In this document: piece after piece, positions 35,901 to 45,739 of the stretch
Position numbering within the stretch: position 1 is the first letter of the stretch
Layout of the letters: each line of letters starts with the position of its first letter
Assembly (NCBI GenBank): GCA_963932145.1
Contig: OZ010599.1
Location: 46,495,565-46,559,564 of the forward strand
Reading direction: 5' to 3'
DNA: 64,000 nt
Source: Acanthosepion lycidas
Lineage: Eukaryota > Mollusca > Cephalopoda > Sepiida > Sepiidae
The notes under the pieces: model-generated
Seen by the model: the letters and a program-made list of their open reading frames with translations, nothing else
Told to the model about the DNA's origin: nothing
Database searches by the model: none
Position numbers and translations under genes: made by a program

Positions 35901-37339
35901 CTTTTTTTTTTAGTCGTACATTTTGTAGACTCGTCTTTTTGCTATCACCCCTAGTAACAGAACAGTCTATATCTTACGCCTACGTACGGAAAACTTCAAC
36001 TAGACGAACCAACAAATCTCATTGGTCAACGACACTATATTCTGAAAGTTTCACGTGCAAAACGAAATTGCGCCAAAACATAAGTGAGCCGATTTCGGAC
36101 TTATAAAAGAAGACGCCGACTGATCCAAGCAGTCAGTGACGAACACCCACATAGAAATTGCCAACATACTCCACGTCACTCGAAATCACGATTTTTCTGC
36201 GCAAAGGTACATCAACGCTGACTCACTCACAATTAAAACTCAACCAACTCTGTGGACATCGATTCTCAAACATTGCTTATCCAAAGTGAATTATATTCAC
36301 TACCTATTAAGTAAACATCAATGTGCGAACGACCTTAAAAAACATTACAGTCAAAGGTAGATCACTCCTTAAGAACTCCTTCTAAAAAGACACTTAATAT
36401 TGACAATTCTAATACCAACACAAATCTAAAACGGACTGCAAATGAATGAACGATTACAAAGAGAGACATTCTGAAACCTAAAACATCATATACACATTTT
36501 GCCAACATAACATATACCAATTATCCTGCTTGTATATTGTTTTGAATTGTATATAAATGTATTTATTAGTTTGTAATTGAATATGTCTTGTTCTTAATCG
36601 TATTTTAAATTTCGTTTATTTATTTGTTGTGGATGCAGAAAGTCACGCAACCTACAAAAATTCCTTCTGATTCTTTCAAGCATAATTAATAAATTCTGCA
36701 CATCCCCAACAATTTGTTTTTATGATGGCTGAAACTTCTTCATATGCTAAATCTTCCAAGTTTTGGGGATAGTCCATGAAAGAGATCTTTTATGGCCTCA
36801 CACCCGGCTGAAGCTAAAAACAAATCTGTAACTTCATTTTCTCCTCCACTAGCTTTGGTGTCCTCTAACTTTTTTACTCTCGCTGACGCTGCGAAACATT
36901 CCTAAGCCAGCTTTCAACATGCTCAAGATCTTCATCATAGTTAAATAACCGATCGGCGACGCCATATTGTTATTATAAGTATTCTCTTGGATAAATGTAG
37001 TTTCGTCAAGAGAAGTTAACTCTCCTGTATGTATAGCGATACTCCCTTTTATACAATACCTGATTTGCACATCACAACACTTTTATTCATCCATAGATTA
37101 TATATAAGACAAATATATAAGAGTAAAATTTTACCGGTGTTATAATGTGAATTTGATATGCAAAATGAATCCTATGTTGTATCCTGTATGTTCCTTTTCT
37201 TGACTTCAGCTTTGGGTGATAATCTTTTATGCTATTCTCTCTAATTAGCATTCCAAAGAAGAATCTGAAATGTTATTGGTCTTGACCTGGCATCTCAAAT
37301 ACAGTCACTTTCCCACCACCATAACATAGCTTTCCTGTG

Positions 37340-37373
<34 letters not shown>

Positions 37374-40300
37374 TATTTTCATGGTAATTGTTCTCATGAA
37401 CTTTCATCTATTGGTACCTAAGCTTTATGAACTTAAGTATAGTACTAGATCATTATAAAATAGACATATCAAAACTTTCATTCACTTTAATTGCTAAATG
37501 CAGGGTAGCCAAAAAGTTATTTTCTTGTAATACAGTGTAACCCGGATATAAGAGAGATTTTCTCTGGTCCCGAATTAGAACCTGTGTTAATGTATATAAA
37601 TTAGACCAAACCCTGATATAAGAGAAAACCGGATATAAGAGACTTATTCTCTGGTCCCGACATTTCTCTTATATCCGGGTTACACTGTACTATTTTATAA
37701 ACATATGTATATTTCAGATCAAACACAACTGTTTTTCAACTTTCATATGCATTTTAGTGTTAATTTTTTAAATTTATGTATTTTTATTAATTTTGTTATT
37801 GTTTTATTTTCAATTTTTAACTTTTTTTATTTTATAGACTTACAGTAAAGTAATATTTTGGGTCACCTTGTATAAAGGGACATATTCAAAGCCTATAAAA
37901 AATGTAGCAAATGAAAATATATATATTTCATGGGAACAGATATAATAAATATAATATTAATAATTCACAAAATATATCATTTAATACCTATGTATGTTAA
38001 AAAACATGTGTAAAATATTAATAGAGTGTTGGATTACCAGGCTCTGATGATAATCACAGGCAGCGAGATTTCAAATTACCCCCCCTCCCTTTTTGGGTGA
38101 CTTTTCATAGCAAAAAGACATTCTTTTCACCCGCCCCCACAAATATGTAAGTATTCATCTACAGACACTGAAGTCTGCTTCCCCTTCCCATTTGATTTTT
38201 CATTTTTCCTTTTGTAAAATGTCCTATCAATATATATGTTAATATTTCTTTGTTCAAATTCTGTCTTATTTTTCCTTAGGACTTACACAAGTCCACCAAA
38301 AACTTTGCAGGTTAAATGTACCAGGAGCATAAAAATCTCATCAAAAGTGTTGAAGCCTGCAACAAGAGATGTAATTAGAGAGTAGGAAAGTTACATTTTG
38401 GTTCTTCAATAACATTTCATACTCGCGTGCATAAGACAAGCCACAACAAAATAACAACGCAATATTTTTATGTAATATTTATTTTCTGCAATCAAAATTG
38501 AAGAAAGTTTCTGCAGACATATATCAATTACTTTCTTCAAATATACACACAAGTAAAGAGTGTGCCACTTGATTTAATTCTTTGTTCCATTTCAGGCTCC
38601 AAGAAGTCAAAAATCAATTTTGTTGCATTAAATGACTGCCAAAGTTTACCTTGTGTTATTAAGAAAGGAACCTATGCAAATTTCACTGTCAACTTTACTC
38701 CAAGTAAGTTTAACATCCATATATTTTCATTCTGGTTGAAAACACTAAAATTCTATGTAAATTAAATTACCAAAAACATTTATTATAGAGGGGCCCTGTG
38801 TATCAAACATCTCTCTACCACTATCAACCTCACCTTGTTTAACAATGAGAGTGGCATGCTGAAAGTTTTTAAAAATAGAAAATACTCAAATTCCAGCCAT
38901 GCTCAACACATAAAAGTTCAGAATAAATGCTCCTACTAGTATTCAAAACCACACAAAACCTATGAAGTGGTAAGAGTTTTTTTTTAAAGTCATTTTTAAA
39001 GATACCCCCTCAAATACTGCTACTACAACATAACTTCATTACAGCCAATCATGTCATAGCCTAAACTCGCTACATCTGTATCAAGTGATTCTTGATCATG
39101 TTGACCAAGAAGAAATTACCCTATAAATCAGTTTGATCAGATTTTGAGGAATAGGTAGGAGTGAGAACATTGTTAAAAGAGAAAGCTGATATATAAATAT
39201 ATGGTGAACAATAATAATAGCATAGTTAATAATGGCAGTAGTAAAAATGACTTGGTCACAACATTGTTCTAGTTATTAAATTCTATTTTTAAAAGTTGTT
39301 ATGAAATACCATGTTTGTGTCTAAACATATTTGATTTTATTGCAATTATATTTCATAAATTTTAAATGCATAAATTCATATTAACAAATGGAGGTAAAAC
39401 AATTCTAATTTTTTGCTAATATTAAAAAATAAATAAAAGGTTATATACATTTAAAAAAAAAAAAAATTAAATTTCATTCAAAAGCAACTTTTTTTTGCCA
39501 ATAGTTTATATTTCAATAAACTTATTTTTTCACCTGTGCCATTAAATACATAAATATATATCACAATTTTTAGCCTATTCGACTCCATTTTTACTTTTTA
39601 AATAATCTACCTTAATGCTTTTTTTTTTTTTTTTTTTAAAGATATTTGTTATATCTTCTTTCTGTTTAACATTTGTACACATTTCACAAAAAGATTAGTC
39701 ACAGTACATATTTGGTATTTTGGTGATTGAGAGGAAGTGTAAATTTTGGAAGTAAAAATGATTAATATAAACAGTCTTCCCGCTCTTTCCAGGTGTTTTT
39801 GTACTAAATCCATGCTATTATATATATATTTATTGAACTTCATGAGTAAATCTTGTTTCAAATATATAAGCTTAAAGTATAGTTTCATATTTTTAATTAA
39901 TTTATAGTTTAATGAAATTCTTTGGTTGGATTTTACAAGAGAATTGCTTTAATATACTCTTTAACAAACTCTTTTTAACTTAGATTTAAATGACAATTTT
40001 TAAAACTGGAGAAATTCTAAAATAAATGGATTAAAAAGAACAGCAATCATATTCTTAATCAAGTTCATGTGTGTGTGTTTAGGGATAATAATAGTCAGTA
40101 ATACCCCACAGTTAAAATTGGTCAGCAATGGTGATTTTCTAAGCTCAGCTTAGATGTGACACAAAGCTGGAAGCATGAGGCACACAGTGAGGATCAAACT
40201 CACTACTTAGTCATAACTGATCTAGCAAGACAAGCATGCTAGCCGTTACACCAAGTGCTCAAACTGGTCAGCAATGACCAGATTTGTTTTTTTTTGTGGC

Positions 40301-41388
40301 TGGTCTGTACAGAAGAAAATGGCAACATACCAAAGTCCAAACTTTTGCATTGTGTCCCATACTGTTTTTGCATAAAAAAAAAGAAAGAGAGAAAGCCTCT
40401 TCATCAGCAACCTCATTTACATGAGCTTCTGTTAACCAATGGTAGACCAATTGCAAAAAAGAAAACAAATACAGTATTTTCCTCATGTAGACACAAAAAT
40501 GAGGACATTCAAGACAAAACACCAAGAACAAAAGCATACTCACCTTACTTCTAATGTCCCTAATTAATTGCGAATAGTTTCATTTGAGACACATTGCAAA
40601 TGAAATAAAGAGAAGCATCAGTTTGACATTTAGAGGAGGAAATATCTTTCAGAAATTTCATTTCAAAGATGAGAATATTCAAAATGAATTCCAAGAAAGA
40701 CCTATGAATGCTATCAATAATGACTAATTAAGAACAACTAGGAAAGAAGAATTTAAGCTATTTCAATAAAGTGTTTCTTGTCATTTGGCTGTGATTAGTC
40801 AATCTACTAAAGAACTATTGTGTCACAAAATACCTTGTGAAGAAAAATTGATCCTTTGTGCTTATTATACATGAATATTTTCATTAAATCCAGCACTGAG
40901 GAGTTAGGTGATCAGATGTAAGGGATGATGTGGTTGCAGAAATTGTCTGACAGTTATGACTGGGCTCTCCTGCTTGTATGGCATGGGGTAGAGTCTTGTT
41001 ACTAGGCAGCACTAGTTCCTCAAGGTACTTGATGTAGCCTTCATGTTGTGTCTGAGGCCTTTACCAACAAATTCGGGAGTTCTTTTCCAATTAGAATGAT
41101 CAGTTTTCCGAGCTGCTATATCTTTATAATCACTATTAGACTCATTCAATTCTTTCTGAATCCTCTGTATTGTTGTCAGATTGACACCCAAACACTTTGA
41201 AATGTTCGTATTAGAGGTTCCAGCATGAAAGCCAAGCAGTACAGCATGCCATTGCATCATAGTGAGGTTTTTCTACAAGACAGTACCCAACTGACCCTGC
41301 TATACTGTGTAGTTGACAAAATCAAAAACAAATAATGCACATGCGGGAAATTAAAAATATAAAATGGTAACAATTTATCCATCACCCC

Positions 41389-41427
<39 letters not shown>

Positions 41428-42254
41428 TCTACCCAGAGTTTGTAAAAAGAAATGCCTACTTTGTATCTATTAATTATGGCTGTGTCTGAGCATTGTAAGA
41501 TATTTCCACTTTGTTTTGCATAACATTTCATGTCACCAAATTTCAAATTCATTTTCACATTGCCAGTACCATTTTACAAATCATTCTTCCCAAATATAAA
41601 CTTGTTATTATCAATTATCATCCCTCTGTGTGTGCATATATGAATACAAAATTACAAAATATTGTGGTCTTCATTATTAATTCTTCAATCTAAAAATTAG
41701 CATTTATCTTTATTAATAATCGTCATGAAAGCATGAAACTAAGTTTGTATGAATGATTTTTAAAGTAATATTTTGTTGATGATATACTTTTTGTAGATGA
41801 AGAAGTCACTGCAGGTAAAATAAAAGTTTGGGGTATAATGAAACCTTTGCCCCCAATACCCTTTGCTTTGGACAATGACAATCTATGTCAGACTCCTAAT
41901 ATCACTTGTCCACTACAAGCAGGAAAAGCGGTTACTTTTGAAAATCACTTGGAAGTAAAGCCTGTCTATCCATCGGTAAGAGATTTTAATTCTTTCATGA
42001 TTAAATGTCTACAATTGAGAAATGTTACATCCATATATCATGCACAATTAAAAAATTTAATGCATGAAGATAAGTGCCAGGTATTAAGAAAGAACGTAAC
42101 AGCACTAATGCTCCTGTGTATTATATACAAAATAGCCTAGACTATGCATGTCCAGGGTGGTAGTACATGTTAGGGTCCCAGCCATGGGCAAATAGTTACC
42201 CCCCCCAAAAAAACTGGCGTCAAAAAACTATGAATGTATAAAAATACATTTTTG

Positions 42255-42287
<33 letters not shown>

Positions 42288-43908
42288 TAATACATACTCT
42301 ATTTATACAAACCTATTCTAAAAATCTTGTTGGCATTAAATAAACCACTGAGGTTGATATATCATAAAACAAAATAAACCAAACCAAATTATGCATGTTG
42401 TATTTATCTGAAGTACTAATAAAGTCAAAAAGATGAGAATATATAAGTAAATGCAATACTTCATATAGAACTCTAGATTTCTTATTTTTTTCATTAATGT
42501 TTGAAATTAGTCATTAAAAATTGGTTCAATTTTGAGTAGTGATTTATTTATGCACTATCTCAAATGTTTTCATCATATTTACCATTATGAAGAATTCTCC
42601 CTTTCAGACTTTAGATGAATTTAATCTACATTTATTGTAATCTATGTGAAATTTCTTCATTAGACTACATCAGTGCAATAAAAGACCCATCTTTGTCAAA
42701 ATATGGTACCAAATTCTTGTCTCACATTTTAGTAGCAAGAATGGATATAATTTTCTTTCAATCTGAACACCAAAAGCTCTACAGCATATTTGTGGAGACT
42801 GGGAACTTTCATTAAACTTTAACACACTGCATTATTTTTTCAACACCTCTCTACTGCACTAATTTCAGTCATGGTCATTTTCTGTTGCCATAGCAGGATA
42901 TGACAACACAATTGCAAAATTCAAACACGATATTCATTCATCTGAGTCACTTGCAGTGGCAGGATAAAATGTTTTTTTTTTTTTTTTTTTTTTTTTGCAA
43001 ACAAAATCACCTCCAGAATGCTAATGGTTAAATCACACATCTTGAAGAAACCGCCATGTCTCATTGAATTTCTACAGAACCAAGGTTAGAATGTGATACA
43101 TGGAAGATTTGGATAAGCAATTTCTGGAAAAAAAGAAAAGAAAAAAAAAGCAATGATTTTTTTGCTTCCTCTATTTGGATGAAATTCTAAAAGCAAGAAT
43201 TTTGTTGCCTCTTTCCTCAACATTGATAATGCAGACACTAATATATTTGCAAGATCTTTTGACCTGCTTTCTAGGCTTTATACAGGCAAATATGCTTTAG
43301 TAAAATGTCTTGTGCTGTTTTTCATTAAATTTTTCACAAATGTAGCAACTAAAAAAAGAACTGTTCACAAACTCTACATACCTTATTGATAATTTATCTG
43401 TAAAGAAAGAACATTAATTAGTATCACCAATAACCTATGCAACCTAAATGTAATATCAAATGTTTCCAAGTGCTAAACCTGCTGCTTCTTAATGGTGTGT
43501 AGTAGGACTTACTATGTTGTGTTCTAGTAATATTCTAGCTTACTGATAAAAGGATTGCTTTTAAATACAGATTTCATATTAAAAAGTATTGAATTCAAAT
43601 AAGATATCTGTATGTATCATGTTTACTTATAGGGCAAAAAATGTTTTACAAAATATGTTACAGAAGGACCCAAAAATATACACCCACAGTACCTGAAATA
43701 ACCCAAATAATGTATATGCGTAATTTGTTTACATGACTGAAATAATTGGTTATAATTTTCATGCAGAAATGTCTAGATTGGCATATAAATTTATTGTATG
43801 ATTTTCTTTTTGTTTATAAAGATTTCTGTGATCAACAAATGGCAAATTGAAGAACAAAATGGAGAAGTATTATTTTGTTTTGAAATCAGCCTGCAAATCA
43901 TTGATTAA
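26923..43908 (+). CDS. NPC2: NPC2, Niemann-Pick C2 intracellular cholesterol transporter (ML domain)
   Basis: Joined exons 26923-26992, 38596-38703, 41797-41975 and 43822-43908 give 444 nt and 147 residues plus a stop, close to the 151 of human NPC2. NPC2 carries cholesterol in the lysosome lumen and hands it to NPC1. Residues 1 to about 17 form a signal peptide (MNILLIYIFCLPVFLSA). The mature ML domain keeps six cysteines, C23, C38, C43, C90, C97 and C138, which by homology pair C23-C138, C38-C43 and C90-C97. N-glycosylation sequons are NFT at N52, NFT at N56 and NIT at N94. PxPF-like residues near 79-82 and the YPS at 117-119 match the family. All junctions are GT-AG and keep frame (phases 1, 1, 0). 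Introns are about 11.6, 3.1 and 1.8 kb; the first is filled with transposons. The gene looks intact. Confidence 0.93.
26993..27639 (+). other. Start of NPC2 intron 1
   Basis: AT-rich intron sequence without a recognised element. Confidence 0.6.
27640..30119 (-). mobile_element. Fold-back element with ~380-bp terminal inverted repeats and a decayed internal gene
   Basis: The left arm (27640-28022) and right arm (29736-30119) are reverse complements over about 380 bp, with modest divergence. Shared landmarks are AAAACTGATCCACAC at the outer end, ATGGCGGCCATTT/AAATGGCCGCCATTT in the middle and ATTGGGTCATAT at the inner end. No target-site duplication is obvious. Between the arms lies a minus-strand relic of a gene of unknown function. 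The structure is that of a DNA transposon with long TIRs or a fold-back element. I do not recognise a catalytic domain. Confidence 0.75.
28460..29650 (-). pseudogene. Relic of an unnamed repeat-associated gene (GPLWSNEEVY / cysteine-cluster type)
   Basis: On the minus strand the frame 29307-29020 reads HPKTEYDSIFTAMVNFHVVL, then SCGPLWSNEEVYWLARELQL. After frameshifts, FLGIGGFNIEKM and CCGKYIEKSGISNV follow. Near 28.62-28.49 kb a cysteine-rich tail reads PCNCLKCARGNVCPCR and then CFQFCK.EGARCC. I recall this combination (TEYDTI..AM.NFQ..L, GPLWSDEGVY, GGFH.EK, and a C-terminal cysteine cluster) from multicopy uncharacterised invertebrate proteins. The memory is not checked here. The function is unknown. 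Stops and shifts show it is inactive. Confidence 0.5.
30355..32110 (+). mobile_element. Mariner transposase relic split by an insertion
   Basis: The first part, to about 31113, shows in broken frames the HTH block EFKLGHNSSQTAANIN, the linker FRSGDTSLEEQSGRR and HLKKIDK. The catalytic TCDEK..L.DN, then WFDHDEAPKHF, and finally HVARMILENLTD follow. The second part (from about 31865) continues the same protein with YETLPVSAISADFWPTDYHF, the third catalytic region, and QKCIGVQSFY. Order and spacing match mariner transposase of the Hsmar1/cecropia type. About 750 bp of unrelated DNA separates the halves. It lies in NPC2 intron 1 in the sense direction. Confidence 0.85.
31114..31864 (-). other. 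Insertion inside the mariner relic, with an exon-like minus-strand segment
   Basis: The insertion interrupts the mariner between its second and third catalytic regions. On the minus strand, from about 31700 to 31482, a frame reads EEQKAKRFRHSQGLC, then RRRKRTKLK and ERKLKDILKSSLKV, very basic. It stops at GTGAGTGC, a good 5' splice site. I do not recognise the protein. It could be a captured exon or a processed fragment. The rest is AT-rich. Confidence 0.35.
32474..32585 (-). repeat. 3' LTR of the antisense gypsy element
   Basis: 112 bp, similar along its length to the 5' LTR. TATAAAAGG on the minus strand is the shared promoter box. Confidence 0.88.
32910..33373 (-). pseudogene. pol relic: integrase C-terminal half
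   Basis: The frame 33373-33191 has FPRNGVPKTLVSDNAPDFC, the integrase D-region (SDNA..F). The frame 33200-32910 has YLPRLLLNYRAIPHAGRRQS and PSTLM.RQIR.PI, the usual end of gypsy integrases. The N-terminal HHCC finger and first catalytic residue are missing. A 28-bp palindrome marks the junction with the RNase H side. Confidence 0.85.
33339..33400. repeat. Perfect 28-bp inverted repeat with a 6-nt loop in the integrase relic
   Basis: An arm ending TCGGAAACACT near 33366 and an arm beginning AGTGTTTCCGAGAAATGG near 33373 are exact complements over about 28 bp. The minus-strand-proximal arm is the real integrase sequence. The other is its inverted copy, placed next to the RNase H side. Confidence 0.93.
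33400..35130 (-). pseudogene. pol relic: protease, reverse transcriptase, RNase H
   Basis: Minus strand, in order. Aspartic protease QVDTGSDVTSI is near 35.10 kb. RT has MHKPNGDLRICGNYK, then SFPLPNIE and FAKVDRKSAYNQIKI (frame 34672-34415), and the catalytic box YQDD at 34342-34331. RNase H is in the frame from 33824: NYSNIEKEALAIVWGMEKVR, then KPFEFIF, WAIEHITFDYDIIYIK and HVDASSQL. Order and motifs are those of Ty3/gypsy. Frameshifts, stops and missing pieces show it cannot encode an active enzyme. Confidence 0.88.
35341..36966 (-). pseudogene. gag relic with zinc knuckles (interrupted)
   Basis: Minus-strand pieces in order: NYDEDLEHVESWLRN near 36.93 kb; FLASAGCEAIKDLFHGLSP near 36.78 kb; ETIMQYV..LKEASRYCEFE near 35.86 kb; then the frame 35673-35341. 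That frame has CRYCNKGHENSKNKCPAFGK followed by C..K...F...C, two zinc-knuckle-like motifs of the gypsy type. An unrelated 0.7-kb segment interrupts it. Confidence 0.8.
35924..36656 (+). mobile_element. Probable solo LTR nested in the gag relic
   Basis: A segment of about 733 bp starting TGTAG and ending CTACA sits cleanly inside gag. It carries a plus-strand TATAAAAG at 36102-36109, followed about 25 nt later by CAGTCAGTGAC, which looks like a transcription start. Its composition differs from the surroundings. I find no target-site duplication, so the boundaries are tentative. Confidence 0.4.
36968..37079 (-). repeat. 5' LTR of the antisense gypsy element
   Basis: 112 bp. On the minus strand it starts TGTTGTGATG, carries TATAAAAGG and ends AATAACA before the primer-binding site. 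It differs from the 3' LTR at roughly a quarter of positions, so the insertion is old. Confidence 0.88.
37340..37374. repeat. Poly(A) tract
   Basis: A-run of about 30, preceded by a T-run. Confidence 0.9.
37533..37687. mobile_element. Pogo/Tigger-like MITE, copy 2
   Basis: A 155-bp element with ends CAGTGTAACCCGGATATAAG and complement, bounded by TA. The interior block with TTTTCTCTGGTCCCGA is the reverse complement of the interior of the copy at 11533-11718, so the two lie in opposite orientation. It is in NPC2 intron 1. Confidence 0.88.
37688..38595 (+). other. End of NPC2 intron 1, nothing recognised
   Basis: AT-rich with a C-run near 38080. It ends with the pyrimidine tract and CAG of exon 2. 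Confidence 0.55.
38596..38703 (+). CDS. NPC2: NPC2 exon 2
   Basis: Flanked by TTTCAG and GTAAGT. Encodes SKKSKINFVALNDC, the C38/C43 pair and two glycosylation sequons. Confidence 0.93.
38704..40118 (+). other. NPC2 intron 2, 5' part, nothing recognised
   Basis: AT-rich intron DNA with poly(A)/poly(T) runs near 39450 and 39620. Confidence 0.55.
40119..40276 (-). mobile_element. tRNA-derived SINE with target-site duplication
   Basis: On the minus strand TGGTGTAACGGCTAGCATGC (A box) and GAGTTTGATCCTCAC (B box) lie at tRNA distance. The element is flanked by the direct repeat TGGTCAGCAATG at 40119-40130 and 40265-40276, a 12-bp target-site duplication. It is in NPC2 intron 2. Confidence 0.82.
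40870..41290 (-). mobile_element. Decayed Tc1/mariner-like transposase fragment
   Basis: The minus-strand frame 41260-41012 has an HTH segment (LLGFHAGTSNTNISKCLGVN, then TTIQRIQKELNES and KRTPEFVGK). Then QDSTPCHTSRRAQS and LSDNFCNHI near 40.97-40.90 kb match the catalytic QDSAP.HT region. The part between is deleted. It is in NPC2 intron 2. Confidence 0.68.
41394..41424. repeat. (TA)n microsatellite
   Basis: TA run in NPC2 intron 2. Confidence 0.95.
41797..41975 (+). CDS. NPC2: NPC2 exon 3
   Basis: Flanked by TTTTTGTAG and GTAAGA. Encodes the segment from NEEVTAGKIKVWG to VYPS, including the C90/C97 pair. Confidence 0.93.
42140..42285 (+). repeat. Retroposed fragment ending in poly(A), related to 48.80-48.91 kb
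   Basis: AGGGTGGTAGTACATGTTAG and GGTCCCAGCCATGGGCAAAT match the start of the LINE region at 48.81-48.85 kb. A run of about 30 A ends the block (to 42284). It is in NPC2 intron 3. Confidence 0.6.
42286..43821 (+). other. Rest of NPC2 intron 3, nothing recognised
   Basis: AT-rich; T-run at about 42970-42996. The open frame 42615-42815 resembles nothing known to me. Confidence 0.5.
43822..43908 (+). CDS. NPC2: NPC2 exon 4 with stop
   Basis: Preceded by a pyrimidine-rich tract and AAAG. Encodes ISVINKWQIEEQNGEVLFCF and eight further residues, then TAA. Confidence 0.93.
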   Translation: MSVINKWQIEEQNGEVLFCFEISLQIID

Positions 43909-43912
43909 TAAA
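43907..43912 (+). promoter_or_regulatory. NPC2: Poly(A) signal of NPC2, overlapping the stop codon
   Basis: AATAAA starts on the second base of the TAA stop codon. No other AATAAA is seen within the next 60 nt. Confidence 0.65.
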
Positions 43913-45160
43913 ATACTTTCAATTAAACATTGCCTTTCATTATTTATTAAAATGAAAAATGACCTAGTGTTGTGAAGTTGCTTACTGATTATATTGTAAG
44001 AGATATATTCAAGTGTTGCTGAACCAAGCCTTGCCTGTTAACTATCAAAAATGATTTTATGTGTGTTTGTGTATTTCTCTTTTTGATCATAACAAAAAAA
44101 TATTAACAGGATTAAAATCTAGGAATTATGAAGTTCTTGTAGTTTCAAATATTTATGAAGAAAAAAAATTGATTTGTGAAATGATTTATAAAAGTTCAAT
44201 ATACATTTCCTTTTAAAATTGTTAAGAATCAACATATTCAATATTGATGGAAAGCAAGAAATCAGATTCGAATCCACTTGATTTCCCAGCTCACAGACAA
44301 GTTTTCTATATTTTTTTTCTTTGTTCAGTTACTGAAATTTTATGATGAATTTTTGTTTTTAATGAGTTTAAAATCTTTCTAGGACAGATTTTAAGTCAAC
44401 CATAGCACAAAATCCATTTGACAAAAATAGTTATTGAAACAGCCATTTTGTTAAAATAATTATAATGAATGAATCTCTCATTATAAATAGAACTTGATTA
44501 AATCAACTTTAACTATGAAACTGATTTATTACCAAGGAAAGAGATTTGATAATGACACACTATATATGTATCTTCTGCTTACCAAAATAGATTTCCCTAA
44601 AATATCATTCAATAAAGGAAACAAAAGTTTATATCAATGGAAATGCCTATAAAATAAAAGCAAAAGGTAATTCTTGAAAAAATATTTTTATTTGAAAAGC
44701 AAAAATAATTTTCTCACAACTTCAATGAAAAAGTTAAATGATGACTCCACCTGCATCCAATAAAAAAGAAAAAAGTTATGAAAAATATAATCCAATCTTA
44801 GTAATATAAAGTTCTTGTCAAAGTTATTTTATGAGGTCAAAGAATATATTATTTTACTGCATCTTTGGAAAATTACCTTTTCATTTCTTCATCCCACAAC
44901 CCTCTGCATGCTTATCATTAAAGCTTTTTGACCAGCATCTGTAATTAGCAAGTGTACCCTACCCTTGTTTAGCACAATATCACAATAGTGAGACATCAAG
45001 TAAGGATTAAACTCACTAAGCATGGATTGAAAGCTAACTTATAGATTTAGTACAAATCTCCAATGTCAGACACTCAGAAAATCAAACTTGGAGGACAAAC
45101 AATCTTACTATGATTCTATTGTAGTAAGTGTGAAATAACTCCCTTCAAATTCGGAGGATA
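43913..45160. other. Intergenic DNA with a possible SINE
   Basis: AT-rich. Near 44.88-45.06 kb the minus strand has a B-box-like GAGTTTAATCC within a region resembling the 40.13-kb SINE. The resemblance is weak. Confidence 0.35.
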
Positions 45161-45600
45161 TGAGGAAGAAGGAAAAAAAGCTCATGATAGTTTTACCTTT
45201 CACAGAAATTAACCTGTAATCAGAGAAGGAAAGAAATTTGCGAGCCTATGTGAAATTGTTTGTGAATCAATGAAAACCTTAGCTGGTGAGCCAAAAAGGA
45301 AAGAAAGTAGTGAAGCTTTGCAAAATTCTTTTTGATATGAAGAGAAAAATTAAATTAATCAGAAGAGTGTCTGAAGTCATGTGAAAGGTTGCTTTTCAGT
45401 TCCTTGCAATTAGTGTCGAAGTACTTGCCAGTGTAAAAATACTTGCTTATTATAGTATGTGGCACTTTAATGAATCTTTTCTCAATAATCCAAGAAAGCT
45501 AAGTATTTCAAACTATTTCTCTTCATCTACTTTTAAATGTATGCAGACCATATATAACTTTGGTGTGCAAGGAACTCTTTTACCAGTCTTAAACATTTTT
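45161..45600 (+). repeat. 5' LTR of the second gypsy element
   Basis: Left copy of the direct repeat. The first bases are uncertain because a purine tract lies at the boundary in both copies. Confidence 0.75.
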
Positions 45601-45739
45601 AACCACTAAGCCACTATAATCTGGTGACCTTTGACATGCAAGGAAACACATACTTATTCTTACTCCTTACAAGTGAGTATATCGGGCAACAAACAGGAGA
45701 TGAATCAAGCATCCATAGAAGTCAGCGAATTGATACATT

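Larger units (their letters stand above)
32474..37079 (-). mobile_element. Ty3/gypsy retrotransposon with two 112-bp LTRs, antisense in NPC2 intron 1
   Basis: The element is 4606 bp long on the minus strand. Two LTRs of exactly 112 bp (36968-37079 upstream, 32474-32585 downstream) begin TG and end CA on either strand. The flanking five bases CTTCT and CTTTT are a likely target-site duplication with one change. A primer-binding site TGGCGTCGCCGATCGG begins three bases after the 5' LTR, and a purine-rich AGGAAGG precedes the 3' LTR. Inside, in order, are gag with zinc knuckle, protease, RT, RNase H and integrase, all broken. Very short LTRs fit the Mag lineage; this lineage call is tentative. 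Confidence 0.9.
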
